Positions 23,771-34,090 of a stretch of DNA of 64,000 nt are shown here, piece after piece. The position numbers and the translations under genes were made by a program. The DNA is from Streptomyces sp. R302. Lineage in GTDB: Bacteria; Actinomycetota; Actinomycetes; Streptomycetales; Streptomycetaceae. The stretch lies in NCBI RefSeq assembly GCF_012927245.1, contig NZ_JABBGE010000006.1, positions 124,001-188,000 of the forward strand. Direction: 5' to 3'. Every line of letters starts with the position of its first letter. Position 1 is the stretch's first letter. Below the pieces are notes generated by a model, which searched no databases, was not told the origin of the DNA, and saw nothing but the letters and a program-made list of their open reading frames with translations.

Positions 23771-24259
23771 TCAGGTCCTGCCCTCCCGCTCCTGGGCCTC
23801 CCTCAGCGCCTCGGAGGGGGTCGCCCAGTGGGCGCGGACGACCGGGAAGCCGGCCGCCTCCGCGGCGTCGCAGACGAGCCCGTCGTCGTCGACGAGCATC
23901 CGCACGTCCCGGCCGGCGGCCAGCCGCCGCAGGATCTCCACCTTGGTGACCCGCGCCGGCCGGAAGTCGCGGTGCCGCCGCATGTGCAGCGGCCCCTCGG
24001 GCAGCCCCTGGTCGGCCAGCCACCTCAAGGTGTCCCGCCGGCAGCGCTCGGGACGCCCGGTCAGGTACACCACCTCGCACTCCTCGGCCGCCGACCGGCA
24101 CAGGGCCACGCCCTCCACCAGCGGCGGGTCGTCCGGCGCCGCCCCGAAGAAGGCGTCCCAGTCCCGCGGCCTGCGCTCCAGGAAGTGCTGCCTGTGGGCG
24201 GTGTCGGCCAGTGTGCCGTCGAGGTCGAAGACGGCCAGCGGCCGGAGGTCTCCTGTCAC
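23771..24259 (-). CDS. HAD-superfamily phosphatase, Pnkp-like
   Basis: 162 residues from GTG 24259. HAD motif I FDLDGTLADTAHRQHFL (residue ~10), motif II region VVYLTGRPERCRRDTLRWL and motif IV VDDDGLVCDAAEAAGFP are in order and catalytic Asp residues are intact. Arrangement and size resemble the 3'-phosphatase domain of polynucleotide kinase-phosphatases and related small acid phosphatases, so a nucleotide or small phosphoester substrate is likely but not shown. Upstream of its start lies the 37-bp tandem array. Confidence 0.8.
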   Translation of the reverse strand: MTGDLRPLAVFDLDGTLADTAHRQHFLERRPRDWDAFFGAAPDDPPLVEGVALCRSAAEECEVVYLTGRPERCRRDTLRWLADQGLPEGPLHMRRHRDFRPARVTKVEILRRLAAGRDVRMLVDDDGLVCDAAEAAGFPVVRAHWATPSEALREAQEREGRT

Positions 24260-24302
24260 GCGCCCAGCCTAGGAGCCGGGACCGACAACCGCCGCGCTAC
24301 GG

Positions 24303-24561
24303 GGCGGCGTCCGGGAGCACGGGTGGCACGCGCGCGTAGGGCGGCGTCCGGAGGCACCGATGGCGCGCGTGCGTCGGGCCGTGTCCCGGAGCACCGGTGA
24401 CACGCGCGGGTCGAGCGGCTTCCGGGGACACCGACGGAACGCGCATGTGGGGCGGTCTTCCGGGACACCGGCGGCACGCGCGCGTCGAGCGGCCTCCGGT
24501 GGCACCGGTGACCCGGGCGCACTCGGCGGCGTACGGGAACACCCGTGGCACGCGCGCGTTG
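24303..24561. repeat. Tandem array of seven 37-bp units upstream of the LLM gene
   Basis: Units begin at 24303, 24340, 24377, 24414, 24451, 24488 and 24525 with no indels. Consensus starts GGCGGCGTCCGGGAGCACCG and continues GTGGCACGCGCGCGTCG; units differ by about 15-30%. The array fills the gap between the HAD gene start and the LLM ATG (24570), leaving 8 bp and no ribosome-binding site. 37 is not a multiple of 3, so the arginine-rich frames across it are not a repeat protein. Confidence 0.88.
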
Positions 24562-24569
24562 GAATCGTC

Positions 24570-25625
24570 ATGAGCACTCTGCCCCCGGGCCTTCGCCTCT
24601 CGGTCCTCGATCGCTCCCGTACGCGCGAGGGCGAGTCGCCGTCCCAGGCGCTGCGTGACACCGTGCGGCTCGCGCGCGAGGTGGAGGCGCTCGGCTACCA
24701 CCGTTTCTGGGTCTCCGAGCACCACGGTGTACCGGGCGTCGCCGGTTCCGCGCCGACCGTGCTCGCCGCGGCTGTCGCCGCCGCCACCTCGGCCATCCGG
24801 GTGGGCACCGGAGGAGTGATGCTGCCCAATCACCCGCCCATGGTGGTGGCGGAACAGTTCGGCGTCCTGGCCTCGCTCTTCCCGGACCGGATCGACATGG
24901 GTCTCGGCCGCTCGCTGGGCTTCACCGAGGGGGTCCGGCGCGCCCTCGGCCATGACAAGGAGGAGGCGGAGTCGTTCCCGGAGCGGATCGAGGAGCTGCT
25001 GGGCTGGTTCACCGGCGACCAGACGGCCCATCCCGGCGTCCACGCCCGTCCGGCCGAGGGGCTGCGGGTCCCGCCGTTCGTGCTCGCGACCGGCGAGGGC
25101 GCCCGGATCGCGGCGGAGGCGGGGCTGCCGCTGGTGGTCGGGGACCTGCGTCGCCGCTCCCGGCTGCTGGCCGCCGTGGACGCCTACCGGGCCGGCTTCC
25201 GGCCCTCGGCGTGGGCGTCGGAGCCGTACGTCGTGGTCTCCGGCACGATCGCCGTGGCCCCGACCGAGGCGGAGGCACGCCGGCTGCTCGTCCCGGAGGC
25301 CTGGGGCATGGCGTACTCCCGCACCCGCGGCGACTTCCCGCCGCTCGCGCCGCCGGAGCGGATCGAGCGCCTGCCGATGACGGACCGCCAGCGCGGGCTG
25401 TACGAGGACGGGCTCGCCGGCCATCTGTACGGCACCGAGGCGCAGGTGGCCGAGGGGCTCGCGGACGCCGTGCGGGAGACGGGGGCGGACGAGGTCCTGG
25501 TGACGACGAGCACGTACGACCGGGAGGCGCTGCTCGCCTCGTACCGGGGGCTGGCCCGGGCGGCGGGGCTCACGCCCCGGGCCGGCCGCGAACCTGATAC
25601 CGGCCAAGAAACGGATATTGGATAA
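24570..25625 (+). CDS. LLM-class flavin-dependent oxidoreductase (MsnO8-like)
   Basis: 351 residues of luciferase-like monooxygenase fold: LRLSVLDRSRTREGESP, HRFWVSEHHGVPGVAGSAPTVL, IRVGTGGVMLPNHPPMVVAEQFG and FPDRIDMGLGRS. These fit the MsnO8/alkanal-monooxygenase-like branch that uses FMNH2 from a partner reductase. The ATG follows the 37-bp array directly with no ribosome-binding site, so initiation may be leaderless. The C-terminal dozen residues (PDTGQETDIG) and the TAA stop come from a GGATATTGGAT repeat, so the original 3' end has probably been replaced. Substrate unknown. Confidence 0.85.
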   Translation: MSTLPPGLRLSVLDRSRTREGESPSQALRDTVRLAREVEALGYHRFWVSEHHGVPGVAGSAPTVLAAAVAAATSAIRVGTGGVMLPNHPPMVVAEQFGVLASLFPDRIDMGLGRSLGFTEGVRRALGHDKEEAESFPERIEELLGWFTGDQTAHPGVHARPAEGLRVPPFVLATGEGARIAAEAGLPLVVGDLRRRSRLLAAVDAYRAGFRPSAWASEPYVVVSGTIAVAPTEAEARRLLVPEAWGMAYSRTRGDFPPLAPPERIERLPMTDRQRGLYEDGLAGHLYGTEAQVAEGLADAVRETGADEVLVTTSTYDREALLASYRGLARAAGLTPRAGREPDTGQETDIG

Positions 25626-25655
25626 AATCTCCGAATGCTGGATCCAGTCTCCGCC
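25610..25655. repeat. GGAT-heptamer repeat, copy 7 (LLM stop / UvrA-like start junction)
   Basis: GGATATTGGATAA (25613-25625) supplies the LLM stop codon, and CTGGATCCAGTC (25638-25649) forms the first codons of the next gene. CCGAATG between them is also found in the loop of copy 1. Rare codons cluster here. Confidence 0.6.
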
Positions 25656-28007
25656 CACGACCCCTACGTCCGTGTCCGCGGCGCCCGCGAACACAATCTC
25701 CAGGCCGTGGACGTCGACATCCCCCGCGACACCCTCACCGTCTTCACCGGCGTCTCCGGCTCCGGAAAGTCCTCGCTCGCCTTCGGGACCGTCTACGCGG
25801 AGGCGCAGCGCCGCTACTTCGAGTCCGTGGCGCCGTACGCCCGCCGCCTCATCCACCAGGTGGGTGCCCCGAAGGTCGGGGAGATCACCGGCCTGCCCCC
25901 GGCGGTCTCCCTGGAACAGCGGCGCGGCGCGCCCAGCGCCCGCTCCTCCGTCGGCACGGTCACGACCCTGTCGAACTCGCTGCGGATGCTGTACTCCCGC
26001 GCCGGCGACTACCCGGCCGGGGCGCCCCGGCTCGACTCCGACGCCTTCTCCCCCAACACGGCCGCCGGTGCCTGCCCGTCCTGCCACGGCCTCGGCCGGA
26101 TCCACGAGACGAGCGAGGAACTCCTGGTCCCCGACCCGGGCCTGTCGATCCGGGAGGGCGCCGTCGCGTCCTGGCCCGGCGCCTGGCAGGGCAAGAACCT
26201 CAGGGACGTCCTCGACGCCCTCGGGTACGACGTCGACCGGCCGTGGGGCGAACTGGATCCGAAGGACCGGGAGTGGATCCTGTTCACGGACGAGCAGCCG
26301 GTCGTCACGGTCCACCCGGTCCGTGAGGCGGGCCGGATCCAGCGCCCGTACCAGGGCACGTACACCGGCGCCCGGCGGCTCGTCCTGCGCACCTACTCCG
26401 AGTCGAAGAGCCCCGCGCTGCGGGCCAAGGCGGAACGCTTCCTCACCAGCGCGCCGTGCCCGGTGTGCGGCGGGAGCCGGCTGCGCCCCGAGGCGCTGGC
26501 CGTCACCTTCGCGGGCCGGACCATCGCCGAGCTGGCGGCACTGCCGCTGACCGGTCTGGCCGAGGTGCTGGCCCCGGCCACTGCCCCCGGCGGCCCCGAG
26601 ACCGCCCGGGTTCTCGCCGAGGACCTGCTCGCCCGGATCGCCACCGTCACCGAACTCGGCCTCGGCTACCTCTCCCTGGACCGCACCACCCCCACCCTCT
26701 CCAGCGGGGAGCTCCAGCGGCTGCGGCTCGCCACCCAGCTCCGCGCCGGGCTCTTCGGCGTCGTGTACGTGCTCGACGAGCCGTCCGCCGGTCTGCACCC
26801 GGCCGACACCGAGGCGCTCCTCGTGGTCCTGGACCGGCTGAAGGCGGCCGGCAACACGGTCTTCGTCGTCGAGCACCACCTGGACGTGGTCCGGCACGCC
26901 GACTGGCTCGTCGACGTCGGCCCGCGCGCCGGGGAGCACGGCGGCCGGGTCCTGCACAGCGGTCCGCCCGAACTCCTGGCGCACGTCGAGGAGTCGGCCA
27001 CCCGCCGCTTCCTCTTCGACCGTTCCCCGGTGCCGGAGCGGCCCTCGCTCGCCCCGGAGCGGTGGCTGCGCACCGGTCCCGTCACCCGGCACAACCTGCG
27101 CGGGGTGGACGCCGCCTTCCCCCGGGGCGCGCTCACCGCCGTCACCGGCGTCTCGGGCTCCGGGAAGTCCACGCTCGTCGGCGCGCTCACCGAGGAAACC
27201 GAAGGCGCCGGGCGGACGGTGACGGTCGATCAGCGGCCGATCGGGCGCACCCCGCGTTCCAACCTGGCCACGTACACGGGCCTGTTCGACGTGGTGCGGA
27301 AGCTGTTCGCGGAGACCGAGGAGGCCAGGGCCCGCGGTTACAAGGTCGGGCGCTTCTCCTTCAACGTGCCGGGCGGCCGCTGCGAGACCTGTCAGGGCGA
27401 GGGGTTCGTCTCGGTGGAGCTGCTGTTCCTGCCGAGCACGTACGCGCCCTGCCCCGACTGCCGCGGTGCCCGCTACAACCCGGAGACCCTCCAGGTGCGG
27501 CTGCGCGGGCTGACGATCTCCGAAGTCCTGGACCTGACCGTGGAGTCGGCGGCCGCCTTCTTCGCGGAGGTCCCGGCGGCGGCCCGGAGTCTGACCACCC
27601 TCCTCGACGTCGGACTGGGCTATCTGCGGCTCGGCCAGCCCGCCACCGAACTCTCCGGCGGCGAGGCGCAGCGCATCAAGCTCGCCGCCGAACTGCAGCG
27701 CCCGCGCCGCGCCCACACCCTGTACGTCCTCGACGAGCCGACCACCGGGCTGCATCCGGCCGATGTCGAGGTCCTGGTGCGGCAGTTGCGCGGGCTCGTG
27801 GACGGCGGCCACACGGTGGTCGTCGTCGAGCACGACATGGACGTGGCCGCCGGAGCGGACTGGGTGATCGACCTCGGCCCCGGCGGCGGCGAGGCGGGGG
27901 GCCGCATCGTCGCCGAGGGTCCCCCGGCCCGGGTGGCGCGCTCGGCGGAGAGCCGCACCGCGCCGTACCTGGCCCGGGCCCTGGGGAACCCCGGAGGGAC
28001 GGTCTAG
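25635..28007 (+). CDS. UvrA-like ABC ATPase (class II UvrA)
   Basis: 790 residues, shorter than housekeeping UvrA (~950) because the UvrB-binding insert is missing, as in class II UvrA. Two ABC modules: Walker A GVSGSGKSS (residue ~40) and GVSGSGKST (~510); signatures LSSGELQRLRLATQL and ELSGGEAQRIKLAAEL; Walker B YVLDEPSAGLHP and YVLDEPTTGLHP. Zinc modules CPSCHG, CPVCGG and CETC...CPDC are intact. Such proteins recognise DNA adducts or DNA-bound drugs and often confer self-resistance. The start codons (MLDPVSAHDP) come from a GGAT repeat, and no clear ribosome-binding site is seen. Confidence 0.9.
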   Translation: MLDPVSAHDPYVRVRGAREHNLQAVDVDIPRDTLTVFTGVSGSGKSSLAFGTVYAEAQRRYFESVAPYARRLIHQVGAPKVGEITGLPPAVSLEQRRGAPSARSSVGTVTTLSNSLRMLYSRAGDYPAGAPRLDSDAFSPNTAAGACPSCHGLGRIHETSEELLVPDPGLSIREGAVASWPGAWQGKNLRDVLDALGYDVDRPWGELDPKDREWILFTDEQPVVTVHPVREAGRIQRPYQGTYTGARRLVLRTYSESKSPALRAKAERFLTSAPCPVCGGSRLRPEALAVTFAGRTIAELAALPLTGLAEVLAPATAPGGPETARVLAEDLLARIATVTELGLGYLSLDRTTPTLSSGELQRLRLATQLRAGLFGVVYVLDEPSAGLHPADTEALLVVLDRLKAAGNTVFVVEHHLDVVRHADWLVDVGPRAGEHGGRVLHSGPPELLAHVEESATRRFLFDRSPVPERPSLAPERWLRTGPVTRHNLRGVDAAFPRGALTAVTGVSGSGKSTLVGALTEETEGAGRTVTVDQRPIGRTPRSNLATYTGLFDVVRKLFAETEEARARGYKVGRFSFNVPGGRCETCQGEGFVSVELLFLPSTYAPCPDCRGARYNPETLQVRLRGLTISEVLDLTVESAAAFFAEVPAAARSLTTLLDVGLGYLRLGQPATELSGGEAQRIKLAAELQRPRRAHTLYVLDEPTTGLHPADVEVLVRQLRGLVDGGHTVVVVEHDMDVAAGADWVIDLGPGGGEAGGRIVAEGPPARVARSAESRTAPYLARALGNPGGTV

Positions 28008-28684
28008 CCTTCGCGGCCGGTGGTGGAGCCGAAGCCGAGCCAGGTGTGGCGGTTATTCCACCAGCACCAGCCGACCTTGGGGGCTCCCTTGCGCTCCTTG
28101 CCGTCGCGGCCGGTGCCGTTGCTGATCCAGATGGCCGGAGTGCGGGCGTCGAAGGTGCCGTTGGGCTTGCGGAGGCGCGAACCGATGGTCATGAAGCACT
28201 TGTTGCGCTCCAGGACCTCGGGCCGCTGGAGCAGCCAGTGGATGCCCTCGGTGAGGAGCAGCGGGGTGCGGCCGGCGCCGGTGAGGGCCGGAAGGGCCTC
28301 CTCGGGGGACCAGTTGCCCATGTGGTCGCCCCGGTCCAGGCCGTGGACCAGGTAGAAGGGGCCGTCGGGGAGCTCCGCGCCCTGCGGGGCGAAGGCGTCC
28401 ACGTCCTCCATGTCGACCACGACGAAGCCGGGCTTGTCCGCGAGGCGGAGCAGCGGGGCGAGGGCCGAGGCGGGCGCGGCGTCCGGGTGGACGGCCAGCA
28501 GGGAGCCGGCCGGGGCGTCGGCGGCGGCCTTCTCGGCGTAGGCCCGCAGCTCGCCGGCGTCGACGCCGGTGAGGGCGGGCACCCCGAGCTCGATGAGCCG
28601 CTCGGCCTGGTCGGCGAGCGGGGGCAGCGGGAACGGGCTGGTGAAGGCGTCGGTGGACGGGGCGGTGCGGTGCGCGTCGGGCAA
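28004..28684 (-). CDS. DUF5701-family protein
   Basis: 226 residues, convergent with the UvrA-like gene (stop codons overlap by 4 bp). Features QAERLIELGVPALTGVDAGELRAYA, VVDMEDVDAFAP, FYLVHGLDRGDHMGNWSPEEALP and a tryptophan-rich C-terminus (KVGWCWWNNRHTWLGFGS). I recognise these from the actinobacterial DUF5701 family; no biochemical role is known to me. The cluster of W and conserved H/D residues suggests a ligand- or metal-binding pocket. Its start is followed upstream by the 32-bp array. Confidence 0.75.
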   Translation of the reverse strand: MPDAHRTAPSTDAFTSPFPLPPLADQAERLIELGVPALTGVDAGELRAYAEKAAADAPAGSLLAVHPDAAPASALAPLLRLADKPGFVVVDMEDVDAFAPQGAELPDGPFYLVHGLDRGDHMGNWSPEEALPALTGAGRTPLLLTEGIHWLLQRPEVLERNKCFMTIGSRLRKPNGTFDARTPAIWISNGTGRDGKERKGAPKVGWCWWNNRHTWLGFGSTTGREG

Positions 28685-28742
28685 GGTTCTCCTCGGTCGG
28701 GATGGCGTCGGCCCGGGAAGAACGGCCCGGGCCGACGCTTTG

Positions 28743-28902
28743 TTCCCGACGGAAGGAGACTTCCTCGCCGCGTGTTCCCGACGGAAGGAGACTTCCTCGC
28801 CGCGTGTTCCCGACGGAAGGAGACTTCCTCGCCGCGTGTTCCCGACGGAAGGAGACTTCCTCGCCGCGTGTTCCCGACGGAAGGAGACTTCCTCGCCGGA
28901 TC
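28743..28902. repeat. Tandem array of five 32-bp hairpin units
   Basis: Units starting TTCCCGACGGAAGGAGACTT at 28743, 28775, 28807, 28839 and 28871 are essentially identical. A degenerate unit follows to about 28960 (TCCCGGCGGAAG, then TTCCCGGCAGAAGG). Each carries a small hairpin GGAAG-GAGA-CTTCC. The array fills the gap between the DUF5701 start and the sdhB stop, so it would lie in the sdh 3' untranslated region. There are no spacers, so it is not CRISPR. Confidence 0.9.
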
Positions 28903-28958
28903 GCTCCCGGCGGAAGCCGGTCGCCTCACCTGACGGTTCCCGGCAGAAGGAGGCCTCC

Positions 28959-29698
28959 TCACCTCACCTTGCGCCGGGCCCGCAGCCACTCCTTGTTCAT
29001 GGCGGCGATCGACGGCAGCGGGATGCCCTTGGGGCAGGCGGTGGCGCACTCGCCGGTGAGGGTGCAGCCGCCGAAGCCCTCGGCGTCCATCTGGGCGACC
29101 ATGTCGAGGACGCGGGTCTCGCGCTCCGGGGCACCCTGCGGCAGCACGTTCAGGTGGTTGATCTTGGCGGAGGTGAAGAGCATCGCCGAGCCGTTCGGGC
29201 AGGCGGCGACACAGGCGCCGCAGCCGATGCACTCGGCGTGCTCGAAGGCGAAGTCGGCGTCCGCCTTGGGGACGGCGGTGGCGTGGGCCTCGGGCGCGGA
29301 GCCGGTGGGGGCGGTGACGTATCCGCCGGCCTGGATGATCCGGTCGAAGGCGGTGCGGTCGACGACGAGGTCCTTGACGACCGGGAAGGCGGAGGCCCGC
29401 CAGGGCTCGACGTCGATGGTGTCGCCGTCGCGGAAGGACCGCATGTGGAGCTGGCAGGTGGTGGTGCGCTCCGGGCCGTGGGCGTCGCCGTCGATGACGA
29501 GGCTGCACGCGCCGCAGATGCCCTCGCGGCAGTCGTGGTCGAAGGCGACGGGGTCCTCGCCGCGCAGGATGAGGTCCTCGTTGAGGGTGTCGAGCATCTC
29601 CAGGAACGACATGTCGGGGGAGACGCCGTCCACCTCGTAGGTGACCATGGCGCCCTCGGCGCCGGCGTTCTTCTGGCGCCAGACGCGCAGGTTGAGCT

Positions 29699-29702
<4 letters not shown>
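28959..29702 (-). CDS. sdhB: Succinate dehydrogenase/fumarate reductase iron-sulfur subunit
   Basis: 247 residues. N-terminal [2Fe-2S] ferredoxin domain with CREGICGACSLVIDG and a later Cys (TTTCQLHM). The C-terminal domain has ECIGCGACVAACPNGSAM and GECATACPKGIPLPSI for the [4Fe-4S]/[3Fe-4S] clusters, all ligands present. Transfers electrons from SdhA to the membrane cytochrome. The ATG overlaps the sdhA stop (ATGA). Last gene of sdhCAB; the 32-bp hairpin array follows its stop. Confidence 0.94.
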
Positions 29703-31639
<1,937 letters not shown>

Positions 31640-31641
31640 GG

Positions 31642-32421
31642 TCAGTTCACCACTCCGGTCATGACGCCGACGGGGACGGCGATGAAGCCCGCGGTCAGGA
31701 CGAGCGCGAGGAGGTTCGCCGTGAGGCGCAGGACGCGTTCGCGCCGGGCGTTGCCGACGCCGAGGGTCTGGGCGGCGCTCCAGAAGCCGTGGCGGACGTG
31801 GAGGCCGACGGCGAGCATGGCGACGATGTAGATCGTGTTGCCGTACCAGGTGGAGAAGGTGTCGATGACGTTCTGGTAGGGCCTGCCCTCCTCGAAGCCG
31901 CCGGGGTGGACGGTCCCGGTGGTGAGGTCGAGGATGTGCCAGACGATGAAGAGGGCGAGGATGATGCCGCCCCAGCGCATGGTGCGGGTGGCGTAGGAGG
32001 AGCCCTTGCGCCGGTGCGCGTACCGGGTGGGGCGGGCCCTGATGTCGCGGCGGCTGAGCTGGTACGCAGAGACGGCGTGCGCGCCGACGGCGGCGAGGAG
32101 CACGATCCGGGCGAGCCACAGTCCCCACTCGTGGTGCAGGATCGGGGCGCCCATCACCCGCAGCCAGTGGGCGTAGCCGTTGAACTCCTCGGGGCCGAAG
32201 AAGACCTTGAGGTTTCCGGCCACGTGCGCGACCAGGTAGGCGAGCATGAGGAGGCCGCTCACGGCCATCACGGTCTTCTTGCCGATGGTCGACGACCAGA
32301 AGCCGCGGGTCGGGGTGCGGGACGGCGGGCGGGCGGGGGCCGCCTCGCGGGCGGACGCCGCGCCCTTCGCAGCCGCCGCGCCCTTCGCGGTCGCCGTGTC
32401 GTTGCTGGGTGCCAGAGCCAT
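31642..32421 (-). CDS. sdhC: Succinate dehydrogenase cytochrome b subunit
   Basis: 259 residues. The first ~40 are an Ala/Lys-rich low-complexity tail. Then five membrane helices carry haem-ligand histidines (LAYLVAHVAGNLKVF, LVHxxx-like GAHAVSAYQL, IVWHILDLTTG, GLHVRHGFWSAAQTLG). This is the TIGR02046-type diheme cytochrome b that needs no SdhD, consistent with the three-gene sdhCAB operon. ATG 32421 preferred over the longer frame, whose extra residues cover the operator region shared with the divergent LysR gene. Confidence 0.9.
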   Translation of the reverse strand: MALAPSNDTATAKGAAAAKGAASAREAAPARPPSRTPTRGFWSSTIGKKTVMAVSGLLMLAYLVAHVAGNLKVFFGPEEFNGYAHWLRVMGAPILHHEWGLWLARIVLLAAVGAHAVSAYQLSRRDIRARPTRYAHRRKGSSYATRTMRWGGIILALFIVWHILDLTTGTVHPGGFEEGRPYQNVIDTFSTWYGNTIYIVAMLAVGLHVRHGFWSAAQTLGVGNARRERVLRLTANLLALVLTAGFIAVPVGVMTGVVN

Positions 32422-32479
32422 GCCTGCGACGCTAGGGCCGAAGGACCCGAGAGGTCCAAGACATGGTCCGGCTGATATC

Positions 32480-32496
32480 CATAGGCTGAAGCTATG
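32480..32496. promoter_or_regulatory. LysR-type palindrome between sdhC and the LysR gene
   Basis: CATAGGCTGAAGCTATG has complementary outer arms CATAG/CTATG, fits the T-n11-A rule and is much more AT-rich than its surroundings. It sits 59 bp upstream of sdhC and 23 bp upstream of the regulator start. Confidence 0.5.
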
Positions 32497-32518
32497 CCTG
32501 TGCCCTAGGCTGGGCTTC

Positions 32519-33427
32519 ATGCAGTTCCAGCAGCTCCTCTACTTCGTGGCCGTCGCCGAGACCCGCCACTTCACCCGGGCCGCCGAGCGCGTCCACGTCT
32601 CGCAGCCCTCCCTCTCCCAGCAGATCAAGGCGCTGGAGCAGGAGCTGGGCGCGGAACTGTTCAGCCGGGCCCGGGGCAACATCGCGCTCACCGACGCCGG
32701 CGAGGCCCTCCTCCCGCTGGCCCGCCGGATCCTCGCCGACACCGAGACCGCCCGCCGCGAGGTCCAGGAGCTCGCCCAGCTCAAGCGCGGCCGGGTGCGC
32801 CTCGGCGCCACCCCCAGCCTCTGCACCGGCCTGCTCCCCGACGTCCTGCGCGCCTTCCACGACCTCCACCCGGGGATCGAGCTGCTCATCGAGGAGGGCG
32901 GCTCGCACGACCTGGTGCGGGAGCTGGCCCGCGGCTCCCTCGACCTGGCGCTCGTCGTACTACCCCTGCCCTCGCCGTCACCGGCGCTGACCACGGTGGA
33001 GCTGCTGCGCGAGGACCTGGTGGTGGTCTCGGCGGCCTCCGCGCCGCCGCCGCGCCGCCCGGTGCGGATCACCGACCTGCGCGACCAGCCGCTCGTGATG
33101 TTCCGGCACGGCTACGACCTGCGGGAACTGACCGTGGGGGCGTGCCGGGCGGCCGGCTTCGAGCCGACGTTCACCGTCGAGGGCGGCGAACTGGACGCGG
33201 TCCTCGGCTTCGTCCGCGCCGGGCTCGGGCTCGCCGTCGTCCCCGCCATGGTCGCCGCCCGGGCCGGCCGCGACCTGCGCGTCACCGCGCTCGCCCGGCC
33301 CGGTCTGCGCCGCACGATCGCCCTGGCCCACCGCAGCGACGTCGCCCCGCCGCGCGCCGCCCGCGAGCTCCAGAAGCTGTTGATGGCCTCGCGGCGCGGG
33401 AAGACGGGCCTGGACACCGCGCGGTGA
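32519..33427 (+). CDS. LysR-family transcriptional regulator
   Basis: 302 residues. The N-terminal winged helix QQLLYFVAVAETRHFTRAAERVHVSQPSLSQQIKALEQELG and the linker helix are textbook LysR. The effector domain (residues ~90-290) is of the CynR/BenM-like group. Divergent from sdhCAB, whose expression it probably controls through 32480-32496. No ribosome-binding site precedes the ATG, and a TAGGCT -10-like box lies about 14 nt upstream, so the message may be leaderless. Confidence 0.9.
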   Translation: MQFQQLLYFVAVAETRHFTRAAERVHVSQPSLSQQIKALEQELGAELFSRARGNIALTDAGEALLPLARRILADTETARREVQELAQLKRGRVRLGATPSLCTGLLPDVLRAFHDLHPGIELLIEEGGSHDLVRELARGSLDLALVVLPLPSPSPALTTVELLREDLVVVSAASAPPPRRPVRITDLRDQPLVMFRHGYDLRELTVGACRAAGFEPTFTVEGGELDAVLGFVRAGLGLAVVPAMVAARAGRDLRVTALARPGLRRTIALAHRSDVAPPRAARELQKLLMASRRGKTGLDTAR

Positions 33428-33431
33428 GGGC

Positions 33432-34012
33432 TCAGGGTTGGACGAGCCCGGCCCGGATCGCGTACCGGGTCAGTGCGAGGCGGTCGCGCAGCCCGAGCTT
33501 CTGGCGGATGCTGGCGCGGTGCCGCTCCACCGCCTTCGGGATGATGTGGAGCAGACTCGGTGACCGGCCTCTCGGGCAGCCCCGCGCCGGAGCGCACCCG
33601 GTCCAGGTAGCCGCGGATCAGCGCGGTCTCCGCGCCCGGGTAGAGAAACGGTTCGTCGCGCAGCACCGACCGGCACGCCTCGACGAGGTCCCGGTCGGCG
33701 ACGGACTTCGGCACGTACCCGTTGGCGTCGGACCGCAGCGCCTCGAAGAAGTACTCCTCGTTGTCGTCCATGGTCAGCATCAGGATCCGCAGCCCGGGCC
33801 GCGGCCGGGCGAGTTCGCGCGCCGCCTGGAGTCCGGTCATCCGGGGCATCGCGATGTCCAGGACGGCGAGGTCGAGCCCGTCCCCCGCCTCCGCGACCAC
33901 CTCCAGGTCCGGCTCCGCGTCGAGGATGAGCCGCACCCCGCGCCGTACCAGCGCGTGGTCGTCGACGAGGAGGATCCGCGCGGGCGGGCGTACGGGGGAG
34001 GTCGTCGCTCGT
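33432..34012 (-). pseudogene. Broken NarL/LuxR-type response regulator
   Basis: The receiver begins RILLVDDHALVRRGVRLILDAEPDLEVVAEAGDG and then jumps straight to LDLAVLDIAMPRMTG, so about a dozen residues of alpha-2/beta-3 are missing. The phospho-acceptor Asp and the later Thr/Lys region remain (LMLTMDDN, NGYVPKSV). After GLPERPVTE the frame is lost. The last two helices of the LuxR DNA-binding domain (VERHRASIRQKLGLRDRLALTRYAIRAGLVQP) reappear in another frame and end at 33432. The first half of that domain is deleted. No start codon is found at the expected N-terminus (codon GCG where ATG is usual). Non-functional as a regulator. Confidence 0.8.
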
Positions 34013-34090
34013 CTCCAGGGATCGGTTCCGGGTTCCCGTACGAGAACGGGAACGGATACGGGCTCCGCCACCGGTACGCGTACGGCACCC

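Noticed and set aside
26260..26345. Further GGATCC words in the UvrA-like gene and elsewhere (23514, 36740, 59146, 62158)
   Set aside because: Single GGATCC sites are expected about 20 times in 64 kb at this GC; without the 7-bp partner or AT-rich flank they are not counted as family members.
24297..27833. 1178-codon leftward frame opposite the LLM and UvrA-like genes
   Set aside because: Gly/Arg/Glu-biased third-position shadow; the plus-strand genes have clear family motifs.
28743..28902. Possible CRISPR array
   Set aside because: Units are contiguous 32-bp copies with no variable spacers and no cas genes nearby.
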